A stretch of DNA of 64,000 nt from Thiomicrospira microaerophila (GTDB lineage: Bacteria > Pseudomonadota > Gammaproteobacteria > Thiomicrospirales > Thiomicrospiraceae): assembly GCF_000934765.1 (NCBI RefSeq), contig NZ_JYNN01000008.1, positions 62,001 to 126,000 of the forward strand. The letters run 5' to 3'. Made by a program: the position numbers and the translations under genes. The notes under the pieces were generated by a model. The model had not been told where the DNA came from and ran no database searches. It worked only from the letters and a program-made list of their open reading frames with translations. Of this stretch, positions 9,435 to 17,713 are shown piece after piece. Numbering within the stretch: the stretch's first letter is position 1; each line of letters starts with the position of its first letter.

Positions 9435-9992
9435 CTACCTTAATTGTTGATCTGAGCGCGCATCCCAGATTTGAGAAGGCTGCGATAAGCCACCCAATGC
9501 GCCAGCTAAACACCAAACCTGATCGGCAAAATAGTGTTTAATTTGTTGACAATTGAGGGCGGGCGCTAAGCCTGCAGGGTTGGCGGATGTGGATACGAGT
9601 ACACCTTGCTCGCTGGCTTCACAAAGAGATTTAACGATAGGATGATGGCTGACACGCACCGCCACCGAGTCATGCTCGCCGCTAATCCAGTTTGGGCACG
9701 CCGCCGTTTTAGGCAGTACCCAGGTTATTGCTTGCGCAGGATTTTTCCACGAATTTAATACTTTTTCTGACCAGGCCTGGTGGTAAAGTTGGGTTAAATT
9801 TGACAACGCATTCGGGTCTGCGGCGACCAAAATTAAACCTTTTTCAACAGAACGTTGTTTTAAACGTAAAATCTGCTCAACCGCTTGCTGGTTAAAAGGA
9901 TGACAGCCTAAACCAAATACCGCTTCAGTTGGGTAAGCAATCACCTCACCAAGTTGTAATTTTAATATTGCTTGCGCAATGCGTTCATCCAT
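9435..9992 (-). CDS. tsaC: Threonylcarbamoyladenylate synthase TsaC
   Basis: A 185-residue YrdC/Sua5-like protein from the ATG at 9992. Motifs include GEVIAYPTEAVFGLGCHPFN near the N-terminus, LKQRSVEKGLILV, and SGEHDSVAVRVSHHP with VSTSANPAG, all typical of the YrdC fold that binds ATP, threonine and bicarbonate. It makes threonylcarbamoyl-AMP for the t6A modification of tRNAs. A TTG three codons upstream is also open, but the ATG is the better start. It contains an ACCAGGCCTGGT copy encoding part of YHQAWS. Confidence 0.9.
   Translation of the reverse strand: MDERIAQAILKLQLGEVIAYPTEAVFGLGCHPFNQQAVEQILRLKQRSVEKGLILVAADPNALSNLTQLYHQAWSEKVLNSWKNPAQAITWVLPKTAACPNWISGEHDSVAVRVSHHPIVKSLCEASEQGVLVSTSANPAGLAPALNCQQIKHYFADQVWCLAGALGGLSQPSQIWDARSDQQLR
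9770..9781. repeat. ACCAGGCCTGGT palindrome, copy 3
   Basis: Exact copy inside tsaC, reading HQAW on the coding strand; only about 1 kb from copy 2. Confidence 0.9.
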
Positions 9993-10055
9993 AGCTCTCA
10001 ATCCAAAAAGAATAAAATTAAAACAACTATTTTAGGCGAGTTGGCTTCACTTTAG

Positions 10056-10340
10056 CGGATATTTAACCCGAATATTTCGCTTCGGGTTAAGCGCCTGTCG
10101 GCTTAGTTGTAATACGCCTTATACTAATCTACAAACCTAGGAGCCTGTCGGACTAAACCGGTCGAAGCGAAAAAAACCCATATACCCGGCTCCTGATATG
10201 GCAATTTTTACTTTAACTCGCTACCGTCTCGAATGGACTGGCGTTCCCTCACATAGCGTGGAAACGCAGAAAGAAGTGTGCATACGTTAGGCGGTAAACG
10301 ACGGAAATATAAGCGCTGTTTGGATAAATTAAATGTCTTG
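10056..10340. repeat. Degenerate MITE-like repeat block in a divergent intergenic region
   Basis: The 395-bp gap between tsaC and the SLBB gene has no gene. It opens with TTAACCCGAATATTTCGCTTCG (written here as a motif near 10066), the same type of end seen at 19907, 28706, 43807, 48496 and 51319. It continues with AGGAGCCTGTCGGA and a GAAGCGAAAAAAA tract also found at 39302, and ends with GCGCTGTTTGGATAA, matching the end of the block at 19907-20010. It looks like a decayed, mosaic non-autonomous element with no coding capacity. Confidence 0.55.
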
Positions 10341-10356
10341 CCTCTATAAAAACATT

Positions 10357-10362
10357 TATAAT
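10357..10362 (+). promoter_or_regulatory. Candidate -10 box for the polysaccharide export operon
   Basis: TATAAT 36 bp upstream of the ATG at 10398; the -35 region is poor (TCTTGC at about 15-bp spacing). The site follows the repeat block directly. Confidence 0.35.
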
Positions 10363-10397
10363 ACTGTACTTTAAAATTAAGTAATAGTGGAATTTAT

Positions 10398-13300
10398 ATG
10401 TTGTACTTGCCATTCTCTATCAACACAAAAGCCCGCTGGTTGGGCGTAATGTTTTCTATCCTTTTTACATTCACTCATGCATCTGCCGCGCCCACTGCAC
10501 AAGAGATTGAACTGTTTAAAAGCCTGCCCGCTGCACAGCAGCAAGCCCTGATTGAACAGCAAACGAGTGGACAAACCTCAAGTACACCATCTAGCGCCCC
10601 GGCGCCTTTTACGGATACAGTTAAACCGCTCCCTACTGAAAACAAGCCCTCTGAAAATAAAGCGGTTGAAGAAACAGTAGAAGTCGCTATTGCAAACGAG
10701 CCCGCTTTAGCTCGATTCCAAGGACTGAGTGCGCCTCGCAACCAGCTGGCTACAACACGCCTTGAGCGCTTTGGCGCCGGATTGTTTGCTGGACAGCCCA
10801 CCACCTTTGCACCTACCAACGATGCGCCCGTTCCACTAGACTACTTATTGGGCCCAGGTGATCAAATTATTATTCAATTGTTTGGCTCACGAAATGAGCG
10901 TTTCCAGTTAACGATTGACCGCAGTGGCTTTGCCACTATTCCGCGCGTTGGAACGGTAAATCTATCAGGGCTCACTTTTGAGCAAGCCAAACAGGTTTTA
11001 GAAAAACGTTTGGAAACACTAGGCGTGGGTATCGACCCGGTTATTACTATGGGTGAAATGCGCTCATTTCGCGTTTTTGTAATGGGTGAAGCCCGGATGC
11101 CAGGCGGCTACATGGTATCAGGCATGGCTTCAATTACCCATGCACTCTACATTTCAGGCGGCATCTCCAACATAGGCTCATTTCGCAATATTGAACTGCG
11201 TCGCCAAGGTGAGCTCGTTGCCAGCCTAGACTTGTATGATCTTTTAACCAAAGGCGACAACTCAAGTGACATCCGCCTACAACCAGGTGATACCGTATTC
11301 ATTCCAGTTCAAGGCAAGCAGATTTCTTTAATGGGCGAAGTCCATCGTCCGGCTGTATATGAGGTTAAAAACGAAAAAAGCTTCCAAGACATGGTTAAGC
11401 TAGCAGGCGGTTTAACCTCAAAAGCCTATGCCGAAAACACCAAGGTCACCCGTATACAAGACAATGGTTTTGCAACGGTTTTAGGTCTAAATCTTAATAA
11501 GTCATCTGATCTAAAATCTAGCTTTCAAAATGGTGATCTTGTCAAAGTACCGGGCCTTGTGGATGAGCTCGACTCGGTGGTCAGTTTAATCGGCGAAGTA
11601 CAGCGCCCAGGGGTCTATCCTTGGTTTAACGGCATGGTTTTACAAGACATCCTGCCCAATGTGCGCACCTTTAAACGCGACGCAGATCTGGGCTACTTGG
11701 TGATTCTTCGTCAAGAAAACCCTGGCGATAACTACCATGTGGTGACCCAATCATGGTCAAGCAATAATCGTACAAACTTAAAAGCCGGTGACCGTGTATT
11801 TGTATTTTCTAACATGTCAGAAGAAGCCCGTGCCGATTTATTAAGACAGGTTACAGGCTACCTTGACGAGCAAAAAACCGCTTCTGAACCAGCACAAATT
11901 GCAAGCATTGCTGGGAATGTTCGTTTTGCAGGCCGTTATCCTATTGAGCAAGGCATGTCATTGCATGATCTTGTTTTAGCATCAGGTGGCTTATTGGCAA
12001 AAACAGATGAAAACTACATTCTAGTTCGCCATGAACACCCCAGAACCGGCCACCTATCATTTTCTCGCTATAAATACGCTGAGCTCAACAATGTCAAAAT
12101 TAAGCCTTATGATAAAGTCTATTTGTTTGATTTAGAGCAGCAAAACCGTGCGGCGCTTTTGGCTGCGGATATCACCGTTTTAAATAGACAATCTTCACAA
12201 AATAAGTTACCTGCGGTTGCCTCTATTTCAGGCATGGTGCGCCATAATGGCACCTTCCCAGTTCCTGAAAATAGTACCGTGGCCTATTTGCTAGACGCCT
12301 CTGGTGGCTTGAGACAAAAAATTGACGAGGACTATATTCTTGTGCGCAGTGAAGAGCCTAGAACCGGAATGCTCAGCTTTAATCGCTACCGACTAACTGA
12401 ACTCGATCAGGTCGCACTCAAGCCCAAGGATAAGGTGTATGTGTTTGATGTTGAAAGTATGAACCGTTCCGAACTTTTGGCAGGTGATATAGAAAAACTA
12501 ATGACACAATCATCACAAAACAATCCGCCTCCGATCGCCACCGTTTCAGGCCTGGTCAGAAATGCAGGAACCTTTCCCCTGTCAGCCTCTAGCCGAATCA
12601 GTGATCTTATTGAATTGGCCGGTGGTTTAAGCATTAACGCGGTAAGCACAGAAGCTGACCTTATAAGAACCCGGATTATCAACGGCGAAGAGCGTACAAC
12701 TGAGGTGGAAACTATCAACCTGTCCGCTGTGATGGCTGGCGACACTCGCGCAAATCTACTGGTCGAACCTGGCGATCAAGTTATTATTAAACGTGTAGCT
12801 AACTGGGAAGATTCCGCGAGAAGCATTCTCGTTGAGGGTGAGGTACGCTTTCCTGGCCGTTATACGATTGAACCAGGTGAAACCCTAGAAACCATACTCG
12901 TGCGCGCAGGTGGGTTCACTCAGTGGGCGGCGCCCAATAATGCGGTATTCTTAAGAGAAAACTTAAAAGCTCAAGAAAAGCGCGAACTTGAAGCGGCGGC
13001 CGATGAGTTAGAGAAAAACCTACTCCTCAGCGTGAAGGCCGATGCGGGTTTTTACACCACAGACCCAGGTTCTATTTTGCAGATGGGAAATGCCTTGGTT
13101 GAGCGCATGCGTCAATCCCCTGCACTCGGTAGGCTGGTCATTGGTTTGGATCCCGCCAACGAAAGACGTTATCGGTCGACCATGCAAATGACATTATTAG
13201 ATGGTGATCGTCTAGTAATCCCACCAAGACCAACAGAAATCGTGGTAACTGGCGAAGTGTTACGCAGTGTTTCGTTTATTTATCAAGCAGATATGTCGAT

Positions 13301-13571
13301 TAATGATTATATAAGACAAGCAGGCGGCATTTCTAAACGCGCAGACAAAAAGTCTATATTTATTGTTCAAGGTGATGGCACGATAGAGCATTACAGCATG
13401 GGATTGTTTAGCTCGTTTAATAACATCAAGCTTCAGCCTGGCGCAACCATTGTCGTACCCATGGACGTGGAACGTGTTAACCCGCTGCTAAAATGGAACA
13501 GTGTAGCCAAAATTCTAGCCAATTTTGCGGTCACAGCGGCGACGCTTAAAACTTTGGGGGTCATTAACTAA
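10398..13571 (+). CDS. Multi-SLBB polysaccharide export protein (Wza-like)
   Basis: A 1057-residue exported protein: signal peptide with likely cleavage at ASA-A (about residue 30), a Gln/Ser/Pro-rich linker, then a Poly_export domain at about 145-215 (PLDYLLGPGDQIIIQLFG) followed by a long series of SLBB beta-grasp domains, each marked by phrases such as VRFAGRYPIEQGMSLHDLV and ASGGL. Two neighbouring modules near residues 500-700 are close duplicates of each other. The family forms the outer-membrane/periplasmic channel for capsule or exopolysaccharide. No lipobox is seen, unlike E. coli Wza. The stop overlaps the next start (TAATG), so it is translationally coupled to the Wzz gene. No glycosyltransferases are nearby. 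Confidence 0.85.
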   Translation: MLYLPFSINTKARWLGVMFSILFTFTHASAAPTAQEIELFKSLPAAQQQALIEQQTSGQTSSTPSSAPAPFTDTVKPLPTENKPSENKAVEETVEVAIANEPALARFQGLSAPRNQLATTRLERFGAGLFAGQPTTFAPTNDAPVPLDYLLGPGDQIIIQLFGSRNERFQLTIDRSGFATIPRVGTVNLSGLTFEQAKQVLEKRLETLGVGIDPVITMGEMRSFRVFVMGEARMPGGYMVSGMASITHALYISGGISNIGSFRNIELRRQGELVASLDLYDLLTKGDNSSDIRLQPGDTVFIPVQGKQISLMGEVHRPAVYEVKNEKSFQDMVKLAGGLTSKAYAENTKVTRIQDNGFATVLGLNLNKSSDLKSSFQNGDLVKVPGLVDELDSVVSLIGEVQRPGVYPWFNGMVLQDILPNVRTFKRDADLGYLVILRQENPGDNYHVVTQSWSSNNRTNLKAGDRVFVFSNMSEEARADLLRQVTGYLDEQKTASEPAQIASIAGNVRFAGRYPIEQGMSLHDLVLASGGLLAKTDENYILVRHEHPRTGHLSFSRYKYAELNNVKIKPYDKVYLFDLEQQNRAALLAADITVLNRQSSQNKLPAVASISGMVRHNGTFPVPENSTVAYLLDASGGLRQKIDEDYILVRSEEPRTGMLSFNRYRLTELDQVALKPKDKVYVFDVESMNRSELLAGDIEKLMTQSSQNNPPPIATVSGLVRNAGTFPLSASSRISDLIELAGGLSINAVSTEADLIRTRIINGEERTTEVETINLSAVMAGDTRANLLVEPGDQVIIKRVANWEDSARSILVEGEVRFPGRYTIEPGETLETILVRAGGFTQWAAPNNAVFLRENLKAQEKRELEAAADELEKNLLLSVKADAGFYTTDPGSILQMGNALVERMRQSPALGRLVIGLDPANERRYRSTMQMTLLDGDRLVIPPRPTEIVVTGEVLRSVSFIYQADMSINDYIRQAGGISKRADKKSIFIVQGDGTIEHYSMGLFSSFNNIKLQPGATIVVPMDVERVNPLLKWNSVAKILANFAVTAATLKTLGVIN

Positions 13572-14599
13572 TGGAAAAGCCATTAAATACGACATCATCA
13601 ACAGAAGACACAAAAAAACGCAATCAAGCTGAGACGCGTCGAGAAGAGCCACACTATGATGATGAAATTGATTTGGTCGAGTTGTTTCAAGCACTCTATA
13701 AGCGCAAGTTTTTCATTATCGGGCTTTCTTTGTTATTGGGCGTGATTGTGGCGGCGTATTCACTCACCATTCCCAATCAATTTAAGGCGCAGGCCACTCT
13801 AATGCCCGTTGGTTCTGGTGGAGGTGGGCTTGGTCAATATGCGGGGCTAGCAGGCTTAGCAGGTATCAGCTTACCTAGAGGTGAAACACCCAAGTCTGAA
13901 GAAGCCTTAACAATCTTACGTTCTCATCGGTTTTTAAGTGGATTTATTGACCAATACCAACTCAAGCCACTACTTTTTCCCGACAATTGGGATAAAGAGC
14001 AAAGTCAATGGATTGTGGGTGAACCCGGCTTGCGTTCTCGCATTATGGCTTCTTTGCGTGGAACGCCAGATGATACCGGTGAATCAAAAGCTTACGAAGG
14101 TCAAGAAATCCTGTTGCCCGGTGAGCCTAGCATGCAACGTTCGGTAAATAGGTTGCGCGGTGCGTTGCAAGCGAACGATGGTGGTAGAACAGGTGTCATC
14201 ACTGTTGCTATAGAGTGGACAGATCCGGTCTTAGCGCGTGACTGGGTTAACTTACTAGTGCGGGATATTAACGAACACTTGCGTCATCAAGAAATGCAAA
14301 GCGCGCAACGTTCAATTGATTTCCTTGAGCGTCAAATTCAACAAATTAGCCTAGTAGAACATCGCCAGGTTGCCTTTAAGATTATCGAAGAAAACCTCAA
14401 AAGCCTAACGCTTGCGCAAACCGAAGCGGATTTTGTGTTTAAAGTCATCGATCCAGCCATAGTACCCGAAAACAGATCAAAACCTAAGCGCAGCCTCATG
14501 GTTGCCGTTGGGTTAGTTTTAGGTTTTATGTTAGGGGTGTTTATCGCACTAATATTAAACTGGCGTGAAAAAAGAGCCGAAGACACTCTACTTAATTGA
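13571..14599 (+). CDS. Wzz-type chain-length determinant protein
   Basis: A 342-residue inner-membrane protein with the Wzz arrangement: a short acidic N-terminus, first membrane segment about residues 48-68 (FFIIGLSLLLGVIVAAYSLT), a large periplasmic region rich in coiled-coil segments, and a second segment near 308-330 (VAVGLVLGFMLGVFIALIL). There is no cytoplasmic tyrosine-kinase domain. Such proteins set polymer length and couple to the outer-membrane exporter, here the preceding SLBB protein whose stop overlaps this start. A strong terminator follows at once, so the operon is only these two genes. Confidence 0.88.
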   Translation: MEKPLNTTSSTEDTKKRNQAETRREEPHYDDEIDLVELFQALYKRKFFIIGLSLLLGVIVAAYSLTIPNQFKAQATLMPVGSGGGGLGQYAGLAGLAGISLPRGETPKSEEALTILRSHRFLSGFIDQYQLKPLLFPDNWDKEQSQWIVGEPGLRSRIMASLRGTPDDTGESKAYEGQEILLPGEPSMQRSVNRLRGALQANDGGRTGVITVAIEWTDPVLARDWVNLLVRDINEHLRHQEMQSAQRSIDFLERQIQQISLVEHRQVAFKIIEENLKSLTLAQTEADFVFKVIDPAIVPENRSKPKRSLMVAVGLVLGFMLGVFIALILNWREKRAEDTLLN

Positions 14600-14620
14600 A
14601 ATTAAATATCGACGGATTCA

Positions 14621-14666
14621 AGCGGCTATTTACAACCAGGCCTGGTTGCAAATAGCCGCTTTTTTA
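14621..14666 (+). terminator. Rho-independent terminator built on the 12-bp palindrome
   Basis: Two 20-bp arms (14621-14640 and 14641-14660, one mismatch) meet without a loop at the ACCAGGCCTGGT palindrome and are followed by a T-run. It ends the exporter-Wzz transcript and lies 6 bp before the end of the convergent prlC gene. Confidence 0.85.
14635..14646. repeat. ACCAGGCCTGGT palindrome, copy 4
   Basis: Exact copy forming the apex of the terminator at 14621-14666; the symmetry extends to CAACCAGGCCTGGTTG. Confidence 0.9.
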
Positions 14667-14672
14667 TGCGTT

Positions 14673-16724
14673 TTAAGCCGCCTTGGTTAAGCTTAAAATA
14701 CCGCAGTGGCGTAACAGTGCCTCTATCTGAGGTTCACGGCCACGGAATGCCTTAAACAACACCATCGGATCAATTGAGCCGCCTGCCGCCAGTATAATGT
14801 TTTTAAACTTATGACCGGTTTCTGGGTTTAATATGCCGGTTTCTTCAAACAAACTAAACGCGTCCGCCGATAATACCTCCGCCCACTTATAGCTAAAATA
14901 GCCCGCCGCATAGCCGCCAGCAAAAATATGACTAAAGCTATGGGCAAACCGATGATAGCTAGGCGGCATCACCACCGCAACCTCGGCACGCACTCGCGCA
15001 ACCAGATCACTCAAGGGTTCAGGGTTTTGTGCATCGTACTGGGCATGTAATAAAAAGTCGAATAACGAAAACTCTAGCTGACGCGCTAGCATCATCGCTG
15101 ACTGAAAGTGTCGGCTTTGCTGTAAGGCGCTTAACAAATCATCGGGGAGTGTTTCGCCTGTATCGAGATGCGCAGAGATGAAATCTAACCCTTCGCGCTC
15201 CCAACAAAAGTTTTCCATAAACTGCGACGGTAACTCGACCGCATCCCAAGGCACACCGCTAATCCCTGAGATATTCAAATGCTCCATTTCGGTAAGCATA
15301 TGGTGCAAACCATGACCAAACTCATGGAACAGCGTGGTGACCTCATCATGGCTTAAACAAGCGGGCTTATCGCCAATCGGTGGGGTGAAGTTGCAAACTA
15401 AATAGGCAACGGGCAAATGCAGCTCACCCTGCGGATGACGCCAACGGCTTTGTACCACATCCATCCAAGCGCCACCGCGTTTGTTTTCTCTGGCATATAA
15501 ATCTAAATAGAAGCCTGCAATCACCTGGCCATCGGTATTATGCAATTCATAATAGCGCACCGCCTCATGCCAGACAGACACGCCGGTCTTTTGTTCGACC
15601 TGCACACCAAACAACTTCTCAACAATCTTAAACAAGCCACCCAGTGTGTGCTCTACTGGAAAATAGGGTTTCAGTTGCTCTTGAGACAGGCTGAGGGTTT
15701 GTTGTTTAAATTTTTCGCTGGCATAGGTGATATCCCAGGGCTGTAGGTCATCAATCGCTAAATTAGACTTTGCAAAAGCTTGCAGTGTGGCGAGTTCGTT
15801 TTGCGCCTGAGGTTTAGATTTGTGACTTAAATCACGTAAAAAATCGATAACCTGATCGGTTGTTTCGACCATTTTGGTGGCAATCGAATAGTCGGCATAA
15901 CTTGCAAAGCCAAGCAACGCCGCCTTTTGCTGACGAAGTTGACGAATTTCTTCAATTAAAGCAGTATTATCAAACTCGTTATGCTCACTTTGATCTGACG
16001 CACGGGTGGCAAACGCGCGATAGACCTCTTCGCGCAGCGCGCGGTTATCGGCATGCGTCATCACCGCTAAGTAACTGGGGAAGTCCAGGGTCACGCGCCA
16101 ACCCGCTAGCGCTTTTTGCTGGGCATATTGCGCCAACAACCCCTGCGCTGACTCAGGCAAACCCTGTAACAAGGTGACATCGCTAATGTGTTTTGACCAG
16201 GCCTGGGTCGCCTTTAAGACTTGATTACCAAATTGACTGGATAACTGGGATAACCGTTGGCTGATTTTTTTATATTCCGCCTGCTGCTCGCTCGGCAAAT
16301 CAATGCCCGATAATCGAAAATCGCGCAGGGCATTATCAATCACCTTTTTTTGCGCAAGGCTGAGTTGCGCATAAGCATCACTGTTCGCTAAGCCATCAAA
16401 ACGCGCAAATAACTCGGCATTCTGTCCCAGCTCGGTGTAATACTCGGTGACCTTTTGCATCGCCGCATCATAAGCCGCATGCCAATCATCCGCATTACGC
16501 ACCGAATCTAAATGCCCAATCGGCCCCCAAATACGCTCGAACTGCTGATCAATCATTTCAAGCGGCTCAACCAAATTTTGCCAGCTCGGTGCTTGGCTAC
16601 TGGTCACTATTTGACTTAAAGCTAAGCGACTATCCTTCAATAATTGATCAATCGTAGGTTCAATTTGATGGGCGCTAAGCGCATTGAAATCAGGCAGTTG
16701 ATTTTTTAAGAAAGCGGTTTGCAT
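14673..16724 (-). CDS. prlC: Oligopeptidase A (M3 zinc peptidase)
   Basis: 683 residues, the normal length for PrlC/OpdA. The zinc site HEFGH (within TLFHEFGHGLHHM) is at about residues 466-470, and the downstream Glu-containing helix (WDAVELPSQFMENF) is present. It is a cytoplasmic metallopeptidase that degrades short peptides such as released signal peptides. Convergent with the exporter-Wzz operon. An 11/12 match to the palindrome (ACCAGGCCTGGG) lies at 16196-16207 and encodes part of TQAW. Confidence 0.95.
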   Translation of the reverse strand: MQTAFLKNQLPDFNALSAHQIEPTIDQLLKDSRLALSQIVTSSQAPSWQNLVEPLEMIDQQFERIWGPIGHLDSVRNADDWHAAYDAAMQKVTEYYTELGQNAELFARFDGLANSDAYAQLSLAQKKVIDNALRDFRLSGIDLPSEQQAEYKKISQRLSQLSSQFGNQVLKATQAWSKHISDVTLLQGLPESAQGLLAQYAQQKALAGWRVTLDFPSYLAVMTHADNRALREEVYRAFATRASDQSEHNEFDNTALIEEIRQLRQQKAALLGFASYADYSIATKMVETTDQVIDFLRDLSHKSKPQAQNELATLQAFAKSNLAIDDLQPWDITYASEKFKQQTLSLSQEQLKPYFPVEHTLGGLFKIVEKLFGVQVEQKTGVSVWHEAVRYYELHNTDGQVIAGFYLDLYARENKRGGAWMDVVQSRWRHPQGELHLPVAYLVCNFTPPIGDKPACLSHDEVTTLFHEFGHGLHHMLTEMEHLNISGISGVPWDAVELPSQFMENFCWEREGLDFISAHLDTGETLPDDLLSALQQSRHFQSAMMLARQLEFSLFDFLLHAQYDAQNPEPLSDLVARVRAEVAVVMPPSYHRFAHSFSHIFAGGYAAGYFSYKWAEVLSADAFSLFEETGILNPETGHKFKNIILAAGGSIDPMVLFKAFRGREPQIEALLRHCGILSLTKAA

Positions 16725-16775
16725 GAATAAAGAGTCCTTTTAACAAAAATAATCAACTCGATTATAACTGAAAGA

Positions 16776-17393
16776 CTAATGTGCTGCTTCGACCTGTTTA
16801 TCAAAAAGGAAACTGATAATACGGCGGCGATCTTGTTCAATCACATCCTCAAAGTACAAGCCTAAGTAATTTGGCTCCCCTGGCACTAGCCTGACAACCC
16901 GTGAGCGAATCAATATCAACGCATCTTCACGACTTAACTTAATCATCACATCCACAATATCACCCAGGTTGGCTTGGCGAGCCGTAGCCAAACCTAACCC
17001 ATTTCCGCTTAAGTTAATTTTGCGCTGTGGTAACACCAAACCAATATCCTTTTGATCCATCGTACTCAAAATCATATTCAACTTGTTATTCAAAATTTCA
17101 AACATAATCCCTAAGGGTTTACTTTTGACTTTAATTTTGGTGAGTAACTGTAAAAACTCCTCGTTCATCTTGCACAGGTCTGAACCAAAATAATCAATGA
17201 TATCATAAACATCTTGATCTCTAGGCAAGCGCGTGATTTCCGCCTGCTCTGGCGATAGGATTTTGAAACCAAACCCTGCCTTAATATCCATTCTAAAATG
17301 GCGGCGGCGATTTTGAATCGACTTTAAATGGGGTTGCCCTGGTGTGTCATGCGTTTTCATGTTCCGTGTCTCAGTTTTTTTCAATGCATTCAT
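16776..17393 (-). CDS. PilZ-domain protein, putative c-di-GMP effector
   Basis: About 205 residues from the ATG at 17393, which is preceded by a strong AAAGGGGGAT; an upstream ATG at 17423 lacks a site. The protein carries both halves of the PilZ c-di-GMP signature: an Arg cluster (NRRRHFRMD) about 30 residues in, and NLSGNG (the N-x-S-x-x-G form) near residue 138. It ends with the usual YLGLYFEDVIEQDRRRI strand-helix. A helical segment (about 70-110) separates the two halves, more like YcgR-type or flagellar-brake variants than a bare PilZ domain. The divergent gene is a chemoreceptor, which fits a motility or surface-behaviour role. Confidence 0.75.
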   Translation of the reverse strand: MNALKKTETRNMKTHDTPGQPHLKSIQNRRRHFRMDIKAGFGFKILSPEQAEITRLPRDQDVYDIIDYFGSDLCKMNEEFLQLLTKIKVKSKPLGIMFEILNNKLNMILSTMDQKDIGLVLPQRKINLSGNGLGLATARQANLGDIVDVMIKLSREDALILIRSRVVRLVPGEPNYLGLYFEDVIEQDRRRIISFLFDKQVEAAH

Positions 17394-17713
17394 TTTATCC
17401 CCCTTTAGCCACCCGGTACACATCGAACCAGGTTCACTAAAAATATTACAACCTTTTAATTCTTTTTGTTTTATAAATTACATATTAGGCAATCACTCAC
17501 AAAAGGTCAATAAAAACAGTACCCACAAATCATGAAAAAACACTGCAAACGCCGTGCTTCTTAACAATCACGAAACATTTTGCACCAAAATAAAACAAAA
17601 CAGGTGCATTAAAAGTAATAATTCTCTTATTAAATGTATGAATAATATATATTTAAAAAAATTTTGCACACTAAATGCTTTAATTTAAATAACATTATCT
17701 AGGAGCGCCTATC

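Noticed and set aside
10857-13300. Repeats inside the SLBB gene as a DNA-level repeat
   Set aside because: They are explained by duplication of SLBB protein domains.
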